Positions 1 to 6,038 of a DNA stretch of 9,855 bases are shown one piece after another. The position numbers and the translations under genes were made by a program. Position 1 is the stretch's first letter; each line of letters opens with the position of its first letter. Location of the stretch: NCBI GenBank assembly GCA_955652025.1, contig CATPAO010000009.1, positions 1-9,855 of the forward strand, in the 5' to 3' direction. The DNA is from Casimicrobiaceae bacterium. GTDB taxonomy: Bacteria > Pseudomonadota > Gammaproteobacteria > Burkholderiales > Casimicrobiaceae. The notes beneath the pieces were generated by a model. It was not told the DNA's origin and did no database searches. It worked only from the letters and a program-made list of their open reading frames with translations.

Positions 1-143
1 ACATAGGCCAGGATGCCCAACGCCACGAGCACACCCACGGCGACGAAAAAACGCCGGGCGATCCTGCCCAAAAAGCGAACAAACCTCCACGGCAGCGTCA
101 TGACGACGAGTTTGACGTTTTCGCGCCCAACCTTCTCCATCAT
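1..143 (-). CDS. N-terminus of a membrane-anchored protein, cut by the left edge
   Basis: The minus strand opens with two consecutive ATG codons at 143-138, preceded at a few bases by a purine-rich AGAGGG that can serve as ribosome binding site. About 47 codons are visible before the edge. The first 20 residues are mixed polar and basic, followed by a strongly basic stretch (RFLGRIARR) and then a hydrophobic run of about 17 residues (FFVAVGVLVALGILAYV). That layout is typical of an N-in membrane anchor rather than a cleavable signal peptide. The family cannot be named from this fragment. An SppA-like peptidase anchor has a similar style (WRF, Arg-rich, hydrophobic), but that is only a guess. 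The gene is transcribed leftwards, in the same direction as the methyltransferase, with 192 bases between them. Confidence 0.5.
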   Translation of the reverse strand, partial: MMEKVGRENVKLVVMTLPWRFVRFLGRIARRFFVAVGVLVALGILAY

Positions 144-335
144 CCCTCTTTATGCATCAAGCGTACCGAGACGCCGTTTCGTTGAAACACTATCGCCGAA
201 GCACATGTTGTACCAAGACGACCACCGTAGCGGTTCCCAGTCCGATATGAGCGTCTGATGTTGCGAAGCGCGACTGACCACCTTGGGTCGACTTGAGCCG
301 GTCGATCGGTACGAGCCGCCGGCGTCTTCGAATAG

Positions 336-1169
336 CTACTGGCGCTTTCTAGCCAAGACTTCGATTGGAACGATTCGCGACTCCGAGAGGCCGCGCGCCG
401 TATTCGCCATAGCCTGAGTTGCCATTTCGCCGTGAATCAGTTGGACTGCGCGATGCGGAGGTTTCTCGCCGCGCTCGACCATCGCACGGGAGCGGGCGCC
501 AAAGGCCAGTGCCCGTTCAAGGGTGCAGTGCAGCTGAACAACGTCAAATCCAGCTTCCAGGAGGCCGCTTCGCGTTTCCTCTGGCGTTGATAGGAAACTG
601 GTGTGTGCACTGTTGGCCCAGGGAGTCGGGTAGTCCGGGTCCGGGCCGGCGCCCTTCGCAACCTCCGATAGCATTAGCCAACCCCGTGGCTTCAGCACTC
701 GATGAATCTCATCGTAGAACGCTCCCTTGTCGGCGATGTTCATGGAAACGTTCATCGAGTAAGCACCCTCGAAGCTGCCATTGGCAAATGGCATCGCCAA
801 GGCATTGCCGAGCTCAAACTTGACCCTTCTCTCAAGATTGAGTGCTCGCGTTAGATCGCGGGCAACGTCGCAGAATTCAGCGGTCAGGTCGACCCCGGTG
901 ACTTCGCAGCCGAAGCGATGCGCAAAGTAGCGCGCTGGCCCGCCGATCCCACTGCCGATGTCCAGGATGTGATCGCTAGCATCAATCCGAAGCAGATTGG
1001 CGATCTCCACCGTCGCCTCAAGTCCGCGGCCATGGAATTGGTCGTAGGGCGCGAGCGCCTCTATGCTTGAATGACTGGGATCGATACCGTCCTCCGCCAA
1101 CGCCGCGTTCAGACGGTCGTGGAGATTGCCTCGGCTGTAATGGCTGGAAACGTCGAGATCGGTATTCAT
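336..1169 (-). CDS. Class I SAM-dependent methyltransferase (Methyltransf_11 / UbiE-like)
   Basis: This 277-residue cytoplasmic protein should transfer a methyl group from S-adenosylmethionine to a small-molecule acceptor; the acceptor cannot be read from the sequence. The Rossmann core is clear: motif I DIGSGIGGPARYF at residues 70-82 (SAM-binding glycine loop), an acidic Asp94 in GVDLT at the end of strand 2, GNALAMPF at 121-128 before strand 4, and the post-core RVLKPRGWLMLSE at 157-169. The length and the roughly 60-residue N-terminal helical cap fit UbiE-like and sarcosine/dimethylglycine-type methyltransferases. The start is well supported: AAGGAG lies at 1177-1182, seven bases before the ATG. 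The gene follows a decayed NAD(P)-binding gene on the same strand, whose stop lies inside this leader, so it was probably the second gene of an operon. No promoter of its own was identified. Confidence 0.93.
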   Translation of the reverse strand: MNTDLDVSSHYSRGNLHDRLNAALAEDGIDPSHSSIEALAPYDQFHGRGLEATVEIANLLRIDASDHILDIGSGIGGPARYFAHRFGCEVTGVDLTAEFCDVARDLTRALNLERRVKFELGNALAMPFANGSFEGAYSMNVSMNIADKGAFYDEIHRVLKPRGWLMLSEVAKGAGPDPDYPTPWANSAHTSFLSTPEETRSGLLEAGFDVVQLHCTLERALAFGARSRAMVERGEKPPHRAVQLIHGEMATQAMANTARGLSESRIVPIEVLARKRQ

Positions 1170-1173
1170 TGAG

Positions 1174-1824
1174 TCACTCCTTGCCTGCTGGTAGGTTGTG
1201 CGATGAACGCGCTAGGGTCGGTCGCGTGCGTGCCATTGTTTCCGATTTCAGGACGTGAACCCCGGGCTTCGCGTCGAGAATGGCCGCCAGCAGCGCGGAC
1301 GCCACGGCGCGGGCGGGGATCGGCCGCACCGTCTTGGCACCATCCAACCGGGCGGTCCGACCAGCCGTGCCGTCCACTCTTCGCCACTGCGCGCCGGTTG
1401 TCCCAGGGCGGCTCGGGTTCCCCAGCAGCAATGATGGTTGCGCGATCACAACCGATTCGTAGCCGAGCTGTGCGATCGCAGCCTGCATCTCGCCTTTGAC
1501 GTGGTTGTAAAGGACGCGCGACTTGGCCCTAACGCGGACACAACGGCCAACCGCGTCGCACCCGCGGCTCCGGCTGCTCGTGCGGTATTCACCACGAAGT
1601 CAAAGTCCACCTGGCGAAAAGCGGCTTCAGAGCCCGCCACCTTGATCGTGGCGCCGAGCGCGATGAACACATCATCCACCGCCGGGAACGCTTCGGGTAG
1701 CCGCGCGGCGCAGCAGGACATGTACGCGGCGGTAGTGCCTGCGGGCGAGCAGCATCGACAACAGCGCGCGACCGACGAGGCCGGCGACGCCAGCGAGCAG
1801 GGCGGCGCGCGGGGTTGCAACCAC
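1174..1824 (-). pseudogene. Decayed NAD(P)-binding oxidoreductase (atypical SDR, HTATIP2-like), several frameshifts
   Basis: Joining frames on the minus strand rebuilds a recognisable short Rossmann protein. Segment 1, from a possible GTG at 1824, reads RAALLAGVAGLVGRALLSML and carries the GxxGxxG nucleotide-binding motif, but it hits TGA near 1690. Segment 2, in another frame (about 1695-1527), reads DDVFIALGATIKVAGSEAAF and then ATRLAVVSALG. Segment 3 (about 1520-1421) reads SRVLYNHVKGEMQAAIAQLG, with a YxxxK pair, then VIAQPSLLLG. Segment 4 (about 1420-1335) shifts by one to RAALGQPARSGEEWTARLVG. The last segment returns to VRPIPARAVASALLAAILD and stops at 1174. About 20 residues expected between segments 1 and 2 are missing, so a simple read error does not explain the break. 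One shift lies in a run of four C at 1420-1423. The family comparison is from memory. No functional product is expected. Confidence 0.85.
1177..1182 (-). promoter_or_regulatory. Ribosome binding site of the methyltransferase
   Basis: On the minus strand this is AAGGAG, seven bases before the ATG that begins at 1169. It lies immediately next to the final TGA (1176-1174) of the decayed upstream gene. That geometry suggests translation of the two genes was once coupled, and it fixes the methyltransferase start. Confidence 0.8.
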
Positions 1825-2548
1825 GTCGTGACCACTTTACCCGCGTCATTGGAGGCGCGGAATGGCCGCGGCGAGGATGACTCCGGCCGGCTAATGGGGT
1901 ATTCGACCGGACCTGCCGGCGTTCGGCATTGAACATCAAAGGTGTTTCGCCGGGCAATTTTCCCTTGGGACCTGCCCGCATATCGGAATAGTCCCCTTTC
2001 GCGTTCAGCCAAGCTATTGCGGCGTCCTTCTCAGTTTGCGGCATTTCCGTCCCCACTGCTCGCGAAGTTGTTCGTCCTGCCGCTGTCGGGCCTCGGCGAC
2101 AATTCCAATCAACGCGCACGCAACGGGCTCGTCGTATGGGACTACTTCACCGACGCCCGCATGGGCAGCGATCCACCTTGTCGGTGGAATCGACCCCCGC
2201 CCGTCGCGGCAAGGGCCCGTGCGATGGCCGATGTCAATGGCGCAATCGCAACCCGCCTCACCATTGGGGCGAATGCATCTTCTTACCCTGACGCGAGATG
2301 GGGACGCGAGGCTTAGTCAGGCACCGTCATTCAGCGCGTGCGCTTGACGTTTGTATGTCTTTGTCATCCAGTGTCCGGGGTCGAACGTTGGAGGCCGCGT
2401 AGCGCGAACTTTGCATCGACAAGATTGACGAACGGTTTACCCGTGGCGCCATATATCCGACAAGCGTGAAGGCCCGCGTGTAGGAATTACAACATGACAA
2501 CGCCGATCGTGCACGGCGCGATCCGAGTTGCAAAGTCGAGGACTCAAG
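1825..2548. other. Stretch without a convincing gene; possible minus-strand gene debris
   Basis: No intact gene could be supported in these 724 bases. Two protein-like minus-strand stretches stand out. One is a stop-free frame of 100 codons at 2316-2017, without any credible start, containing RWIAAHAGVGEVVPYDEPVA and then ALIGIVAEARQRQDEQLREQ. The other, offset by one frame and following directly, reads from an ATG near 2043 as MPQTEKDAAIAWLNAKGDYS and then GPKGKLPGETPLMF. Together they may be one decayed gene of unknown family. In GC-rich DNA, open frames of this size also arise by chance. A TTGACG at 2425-2430 and an AT-rich ATATAT at 2451-2456 lie upstream of the FecR-like gene, but their spacing is poor for a promoter. 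Confidence 0.35.
2538..2541 (+). promoter_or_regulatory. Ribosome binding site deciding the FecR-like start
   Basis: GAGG, within CGAGGA, ends seven bases before ATG 2549. An alternative in-frame TTG at 2528 would add seven polar residues ahead of the signal peptide and has no comparable upstream site, so the ATG is the better start. Confidence 0.6.
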
Positions 2549-4765
2549 ATGATCTCAAGAGCTCTGAAAAGCATCTTGCCATGCATGCTCGGACCCGCGC
2601 TCGTACTCGCGGCCGCCTTCTGCGCTGACATCGCGTGGGCCGATCCGCCGGCGCGGATTGGACGTTTGTCGTACTTCACCGGGACGGTCAGCTTTTCTCC
2701 TGCGGGCGACGACCAGTGGGCGCAAGCAGTCCTCAATCGGCCCGTCGTCACTGGCGATCGTCTGTGGTCCGACAACGGCGCCCGCGTCGAGCTGACTCTC
2801 GACAACGGAACACTCTGGCTCGGGGCGGCGACCAGTATCGTGGTGTCTAACATCGACGACCGCACCGCACAATTCGAGTTGCAGCAAGGCACACTCGACT
2901 TGCGCGTACGGCGTGAGTCGAGCGGAAGTGTTGTCGAAATCGACACCCCGAATCTGGCGTTCCAGGTCACGCGTCCGGGCCGCTATCGGATCGTGGTCGA
3001 TCCGCAAAGCGGCACGACAAGCGTCGTCGTTCGCAACGGTACTGCCGAAGTCTATGGTGAGCGCGCGTCCTACGTCGTCGCGAGCGGGCAGGCCTACCGC
3101 TTCTATGGCACCGACCTGCAGGACAGCGAATTTTTCACGCCGCCCGGCGTGGACGAATTTGAGCGCTTCGTGCTCGAGCGCGACTCACGCTTCGCTCGCG
3201 TGGTGTCGGCGCGTTACGTATCTCCTGACGTCGTGGGTTACGAAGACCTCGACCGCTACGGGGCGTGGCGCCCCGTGGAGAGTTACGGCAACGTGTGGTT
3301 CCCACAGGAGGTGCCGAGCGGTTGGGCGCCGTATCGGCACGGCCAGTGGTCGTGGATCGATCCGTGGGGTTGGACGTGGGTCGATGAAGCGCCGTGGGGG
3401 TTCGCGCCGTTCCATTACGGCCGGTGGGCGTATGTTCAAGACCGCTGGGGTTGGGTGCCGGGGCCCGTCGACGTGAGGCCGGTCTACGCACCTGCGCTGG
3501 TCGCGTTTGTCGGTGGTTCGGGCTTTAGTGTGTCGGTGTCGTCGGGACCCGCGATCGGCTGGTTCCCCCTCGCGCCGCGTGAAGTCTACCGGCCCGCTTA
3601 CAACGTCAGCCGCGAATATTATCGGCAGGTAAACGTAAGCAACACGGTAATCAATAACACGGTGATCAACAACACCTATGTCTCGAACGTCACCAACACC
3701 ACGGCACCCGTAACGCAGCAGGTCAACTATGTAAACCTGCGTGCCCCGAACGCGGTGACCGCAGTGCCTCCAGCAGCGTTCGCGCAATCGCAGCCCGTCA
3801 ACCGCGTCGCGGTGCCGCTGCCGAGCGCGATGCTGGACAGGGCGCAAGTCCAATCGATGGCGACGATCGCGCCTGCCCGGAGCGCGTTCATCGGCGCTGC
3901 CCCACCCGCGCAAGCTAAACCGCCGGCCACCGTACAGCAACAGACGGTCGTCGCCAAGTCGCCGCCACCACCCGCGCCTGTGCCTGTTGCGCAGAAACTT
4001 CCGGCGCTCGAAAAGAACCCCGGCAAGCCGCTCGATCGCGTGGAAATTCAGGCTAACAAAGCTCCCGGACCAGTCACTGCGCCTACGCAGAACGTCAGGG
4101 TTGTGAATCCGGGCAAGCCGGCGACGACAGCGCCACCGCCCGCGGTACAAGGCGACGCGTTGCGAGCACGCACTACGGCGCCCAGCTTCACGCCTCCATC
4201 CAACACCGCACCCGCCGCTCCGCAAGCCGGGACGACGGCAGCGCCCGCTCCAAGACCCGAAACTCGCGGTCAACTCCCGACGGCACCGACTCCGCCCACT
4301 CCCGCTGCAGCCGATCGGGCGGGTCAGCGCATCGATACCCGTGCTGGAGACCCGGGCCAGGCGCCGCGTCCACCCGAGCAACGTGCCGCCCCACAGGAGC
4401 AACCACGTCCCGCGCCACCAGTGCAGCCACCAGCGCCGCGTCCGCCTGAGCAACGTGCCGCTCCGCAGGAGCAACCACGTCCCGCGCCACAAGTGCAGCC
4501 GCCGGCGCAGCGTCCGCCTGACCAAGGTGCTGCTCCGCAGGAGCAACCACGTCCCGCGCCGCAAGCGCAGCCGCCAGTTCCGCGTCCGCCTGAGCAACGT
4601 GCCGCTCCGCAGGAGCAACCACGTCCTGCGCCGCAAGCGCAGCCGCAACCTCAGGCACAGCCCGTGCCGGCAGTCCCGCCGAAACCGGAATCCAAGCTGG
4701 ACACCAAGCGCGACGATAAGAAGGAAAAGGAAAAGGAAAAGGAAAAGGACAAGCCCCAGGGTTGA
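2549..4765 (+). CDS. Secreted FecR-like domain protein with Trp-rich module and Pro/Gln repeat tail
   Basis: This 738-residue protein is probably exported to the periplasm or cell surface. Residues 1-31 form a signal peptide (basic MISRALK, hydrophobic ALVLAAAF, likely cut after AWA at 29-31). Residues about 38-185 resemble the FecR beta-rich domain (RIGRLSYFTGTVSF, VTGDRLWSDNGARVEL, ELQQGTLDLRV). Residues 238-305 are Trp-rich with repeated GW/GxW units (GWAPYRHGQWSWIDPWGWTW), as in the DUF6600 type. Residues 355-385 are Asn-rich (NTVINNTVINNT). A long Pro/Ala/Gln region follows, with four 24-residue repeats (606-701) and a Lys/Glu tail to the C-terminus. ATG 2549 is preferred over an in-frame TTG at 2528 because GAGG at 2538-2541 is well spaced and the signal peptide then begins correctly. 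Classical FecR is a membrane regulator paired with an ECF sigma factor and a TonB receptor. Neither partner is here and no transmembrane anchor is seen, so a structural or envelope role is more likely. The exact function is unknown. Confidence 0.92.
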   Translation: MISRALKSILPCMLGPALVLAAAFCADIAWADPPARIGRLSYFTGTVSFSPAGDDQWAQAVLNRPVVTGDRLWSDNGARVELTLDNGTLWLGAATSIVVSNIDDRTAQFELQQGTLDLRVRRESSGSVVEIDTPNLAFQVTRPGRYRIVVDPQSGTTSVVVRNGTAEVYGERASYVVASGQAYRFYGTDLQDSEFFTPPGVDEFERFVLERDSRFARVVSARYVSPDVVGYEDLDRYGAWRPVESYGNVWFPQEVPSGWAPYRHGQWSWIDPWGWTWVDEAPWGFAPFHYGRWAYVQDRWGWVPGPVDVRPVYAPALVAFVGGSGFSVSVSSGPAIGWFPLAPREVYRPAYNVSREYYRQVNVSNTVINNTVINNTYVSNVTNTTAPVTQQVNYVNLRAPNAVTAVPPAAFAQSQPVNRVAVPLPSAMLDRAQVQSMATIAPARSAFIGAAPPAQAKPPATVQQQTVVAKSPPPPAPVPVAQKLPALEKNPGKPLDRVEIQANKAPGPVTAPTQNVRVVNPGKPATTAPPPAVQGDALRARTTAPSFTPPSNTAPAAPQAGTTAAPAPRPETRGQLPTAPTPPTPAAADRAGQRIDTRAGDPGQAPRPPEQRAAPQEQPRPAPPVQPPAPRPPEQRAAPQEQPRPAPQVQPPAQRPPDQGAAPQEQPRPAPQAQPPVPRPPEQRAAPQEQPRPAPQAQPQPQAQPVPAVPPKPESKLDTKRDDKKEKEKEKEKDKPQG
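4364..4651 (+). repeat. Four tandem 72-bp units inside the FecR-like gene
   Basis: Units begin at 4364, 4436, 4508 and 4580, each 72 bases (24 codons) and in frame. The encoded unit begins PRPPEQRAAPQEQPRP and continues APQVQPPA, with small variations: unit 3 begins QRPPDQG, and unit 4 ends QAQPQP. The units are very similar at DNA level, which points to recent expansion by slippage or unequal recombination. The array encodes a flexible Pro/Gln-rich spacer, and its copy number may differ between strains. Confidence 0.93.
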
Positions 4766-5096
4766 GCCACCTAGTAACGCACCTGCACGGAGCTGATTCG
4801 CCGTTCCGCGAAGCGGTCCTGCTTTGTGCGCGCGTTACTCCTCGTACGTTGTGGCGACATGCCGAGTACGTCGGAAGTCACACGTAGCGGATCGGTCAGC
4901 GAGTTTTTCTCTTTTTCCGCGGCGGCGGTGACACTAAGGCAGCATTCCAAAAGCGGACCTCAACGTAATCCCTACTTGCAATTCAAGAGCGCGGTCATCC
5001 TACACAGAATTGCGGGGTTCGCCGATACCTCGCGACCGTCCCTGCCCGGATTATCGGCAACGTAGTTCTTATCTGCATTCTCGATGGAGGTGAGTC
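4766..5096. other. Gap between the FecR-like gene and the small membrane gene
   Basis: No supported gene was found in these 331 bases. A 79-codon plus-strand frame beginning with a GTG near 4826 has no ribosome binding site and no family resemblance. A short perfect hairpin CCGC-GAA-GCGG lies at 4806-4816, 41 bases after the FecR-like stop, but it has only a weak T run after it. A pyrimidine tract is present at about 4904-4918. The promoter for the small membrane gene probably lies here, but no clear -35/-10 pair could be chosen. Confidence 0.4.
5086..5094 (+). promoter_or_regulatory. Strong ribosome binding site of the small membrane gene
   Basis: GGAGGTGAG is close to the full anti-Shine-Dalgarno complement, and its GGAGG core ends six bases before ATG 5097. 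It is the strongest such site in the window, notable because it precedes the shortest gene. Confidence 0.7.
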
Positions 5097-5180
5097 ATGG
5101 GTAAGTATTTCCTCGCGTGGATTCTGGGAGTGCCGGCGGTCGTCTTGGTTGGGATTTATCTGTTCACCCATCTCGTGTAA
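5097..5180 (+). CDS. 27-residue single-pass membrane peptide
   Basis: ATG 5097 to TAA 5180 encodes 27 residues beginning MGKYFLAWILGVPAVV and ending FTHLV. After a short basic start (GKY), about 20 residues are hydrophobic (FLAWILGVP, then AVVLVGIYLF), so the whole peptide is essentially one membrane helix with a Gly-Val-Pro kink, predicted for the inner membrane. GGAGGTGAG at 5086-5094 is an almost ideal ribosome binding site, with six bases between GGAGG and the ATG. This is the main evidence that the frame is real, together with its sharp hydrophobic character. Standard gene finders would usually omit it because of length. It lies 71 bases before the ParB-like gene on the same strand and could share its transcript. 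Its function is unknown; small membrane peptides of this kind often modulate larger membrane proteins, which is inference only. Confidence 0.62.
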   Translation: MGKYFLAWILGVPAVVLVGIYLFTHLV

Positions 5181-5251
5181 GTTCCTTTGTTCGCGGGCCG
5201 CGTCGATCGAGCTTAGCCAGCTCGACCGCGACAGCTCTCCTTGGGCGCCCT

Positions 5252-5617
5252 ATGAACAAACAATTCAAGATCGCGTGGTCGAAGGAGCCGGAAAAAGACG
5301 ACTATCGCGCTGCGGAGAGATATCTCACGCTGACGCACACGCCGAAGGTCGCATCCGAAATCGTCCGACGCATGCGATCCGCCCCAATAGCAAGCTATGA
5401 GGCACGCGACATTCTTCGCGCGGCCGGAGTGTCTATGCTTGGGATCAGCGCCTCTGACGAAGAGCGCAAAAAGATTTTGGGAGGGGAAAAGATATCGCCG
5501 CTCCTGCTGGTGCGCGACGAAAAGCGGCCGAAGGTAATAATCGCCGACGGTTATCACCGGCTATGCACTATCTACGTGTGCGACGAGCACGCGATGGTCT
5601 CATGCAAGATCGTATAG
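5252..5617 (+). CDS. Stand-alone ParB/sulfiredoxin-like small protein, conserved hypothetical
   Basis: The 121-residue protein is predicted to be soluble and cytoplasmic. Its C-terminal half has the hallmark of the ParB-N/sulfiredoxin-like fold: SPLLLVRD at 82-89, then KVIIADGYHRLCTIY at 94-108. DGYHR (99-103) corresponds to the DGxHR nucleotide or phosphate-binding signature. The N-terminal half (FKIAWSKEPEKDDYRAAERY) and the block ILRAAGVSMLG match, from memory, a widespread family of about 120-residue proteobacterial proteins of unknown function. There is no helix-turn-helix for DNA binding, so it is not a partitioning ParB. The start at 5252 is chosen because family similarity begins there. 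The frame stays open upstream from 5117, but that part is Ser/Arg-rich and unlike a protein start. No good ribosome binding site precedes 5252, so the start is less certain than the gene. It is preceded closely by the small membrane peptide. Confidence 0.78.
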   Translation: MNKQFKIAWSKEPEKDDYRAAERYLTLTHTPKVASEIVRRMRSAPIASYEARDILRAAGVSMLGISASDEERKKILGGEKISPLLLVRDEKRPKVIIADGYHRLCTIYVCDEHAMVSCKIV

Positions 5618-5810
5618 CGAAGAGTTGCTCGTTCCAAATCCATATGACGTGCGCGAATCGCGAGCGTCGCCCAATCGTTGCACGATTCACAATGGCGACC
5701 AAAAATTAGGTTGGCAAAGCAACGATGCCAGCTTGAGGCGGCCTACTTAGTATGTATGCGGCGGGTGCCATCGGAACGGACAAGCTTGCAGGGCCAGGCG
5801 GACGGCACAG

Positions 5811-6038
5811 ATGACTGTCAAGAATCTTGGGGGCCTGGTCAAAGGAGCTGCATCAGGTTGGGTCGATGACTATGCCCAGAGCATGGGCGCGGCACTCGCT
5901 TACTTCACGACGTTCTCGATCGCACCGCTATCGCTGACTGCATCCATGCGGGCGAACCGCGCCAGCACGGCACTGGAATGCGGCGCGCACAACATCGTCC
6001 CGCTGCGCGTCGCGCATCGGGGGCGGCGCGCGCCATGA
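5811..6038 (+). pseudogene. Truncated YihY/BrkB-family membrane protein, N-terminal fragment only
   Basis: From ATG 5811 the frame reads MTVKNLGGLVKGAASGWVDD, then YAQSMGAALAYFTTFSIAPL. These are the characteristic first 40 or so residues of the YihY/BrkB inner-membrane family, whose usual length is about 280-400 residues with six or more membrane helices. After APL (about 5930) the frame continues with SLTASMRANRAST and other Arg-rich sequence that does not match the family, and it stops at 6036-6038. The rest of the gene is absent downstream, so this is a truncated remnant and not a simple frameshift. The stop overlaps the start of the next gene as ATGA, so its remaining translation could feed ribosomes to the kinase. 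The upstream ribosome binding site is weak (GGCGGA). The family call is from memory and strong for the first 42 residues only. Confidence 0.75.

Noticed and set aside
13..258. Plus-strand 81-codon frame at the left edge
   Set aside because: It overlaps the N-terminus of the minus-strand membrane protein, which has a ribosome binding site and a clean membrane helix.
1438..1932. Plus-strand frame of about 164 codons over the decayed oxidoreductase
   Set aside because: The opposite strand carries recognisable NAD(P)-binding sequence in several frames; this frame is its mirror.
1942..2316. Plus-strand frame of about 124 codons before the FecR-like gene
   Set aside because: No ribosome binding site, no recognisable family and Arg/Pro-rich composition. 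The minus strand looks at least as protein-like.
2425..2456. TTGACG with downstream ATATAT as a sigma-70 promoter for the FecR-like gene
   Set aside because: The hexamers are separated by about 20 bases and the -10 match is poor, so it does not qualify as a supported promoter.
3185..4648. Very long minus-strand open frame of about 487 codons opposite the FecR-like gene
   Set aside because: The product is Arg/Leu/Trp-rich with no family resemblance and mirrors the Pro/Gln repeat codons of the plus strand. The plus-strand protein has a signal peptide, domains and a ribosome binding site.
4188..4658. Minus-strand frame with repeated AAxxARDVVAPAE units
   Set aside because: The repeats are only the complement of the 72-bp array in the FecR-like gene, and there is no ribosome binding site.
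4806..4816. CCGC-GAA-GCGG hairpin after the FecR-like gene, possible terminator
   Set aside because: The stem is only four base pairs and is followed by TCCTGCTTT rather than a clear T run.
4826..5065. Plus-strand 79-codon frame in the gap after the FecR-like gene
   Set aside because: Non-ATG start without a ribosome binding site, no hydrophobic or domain pattern, no family recognised.
5652..5687. Short inverted repeats CGCG-AAT-CGCG and AATCG-TTGCA-CGATT after the ParB-like gene
   Set aside because: Stems of four to five pairs without a T tract are expected by chance in GC-rich DNA.
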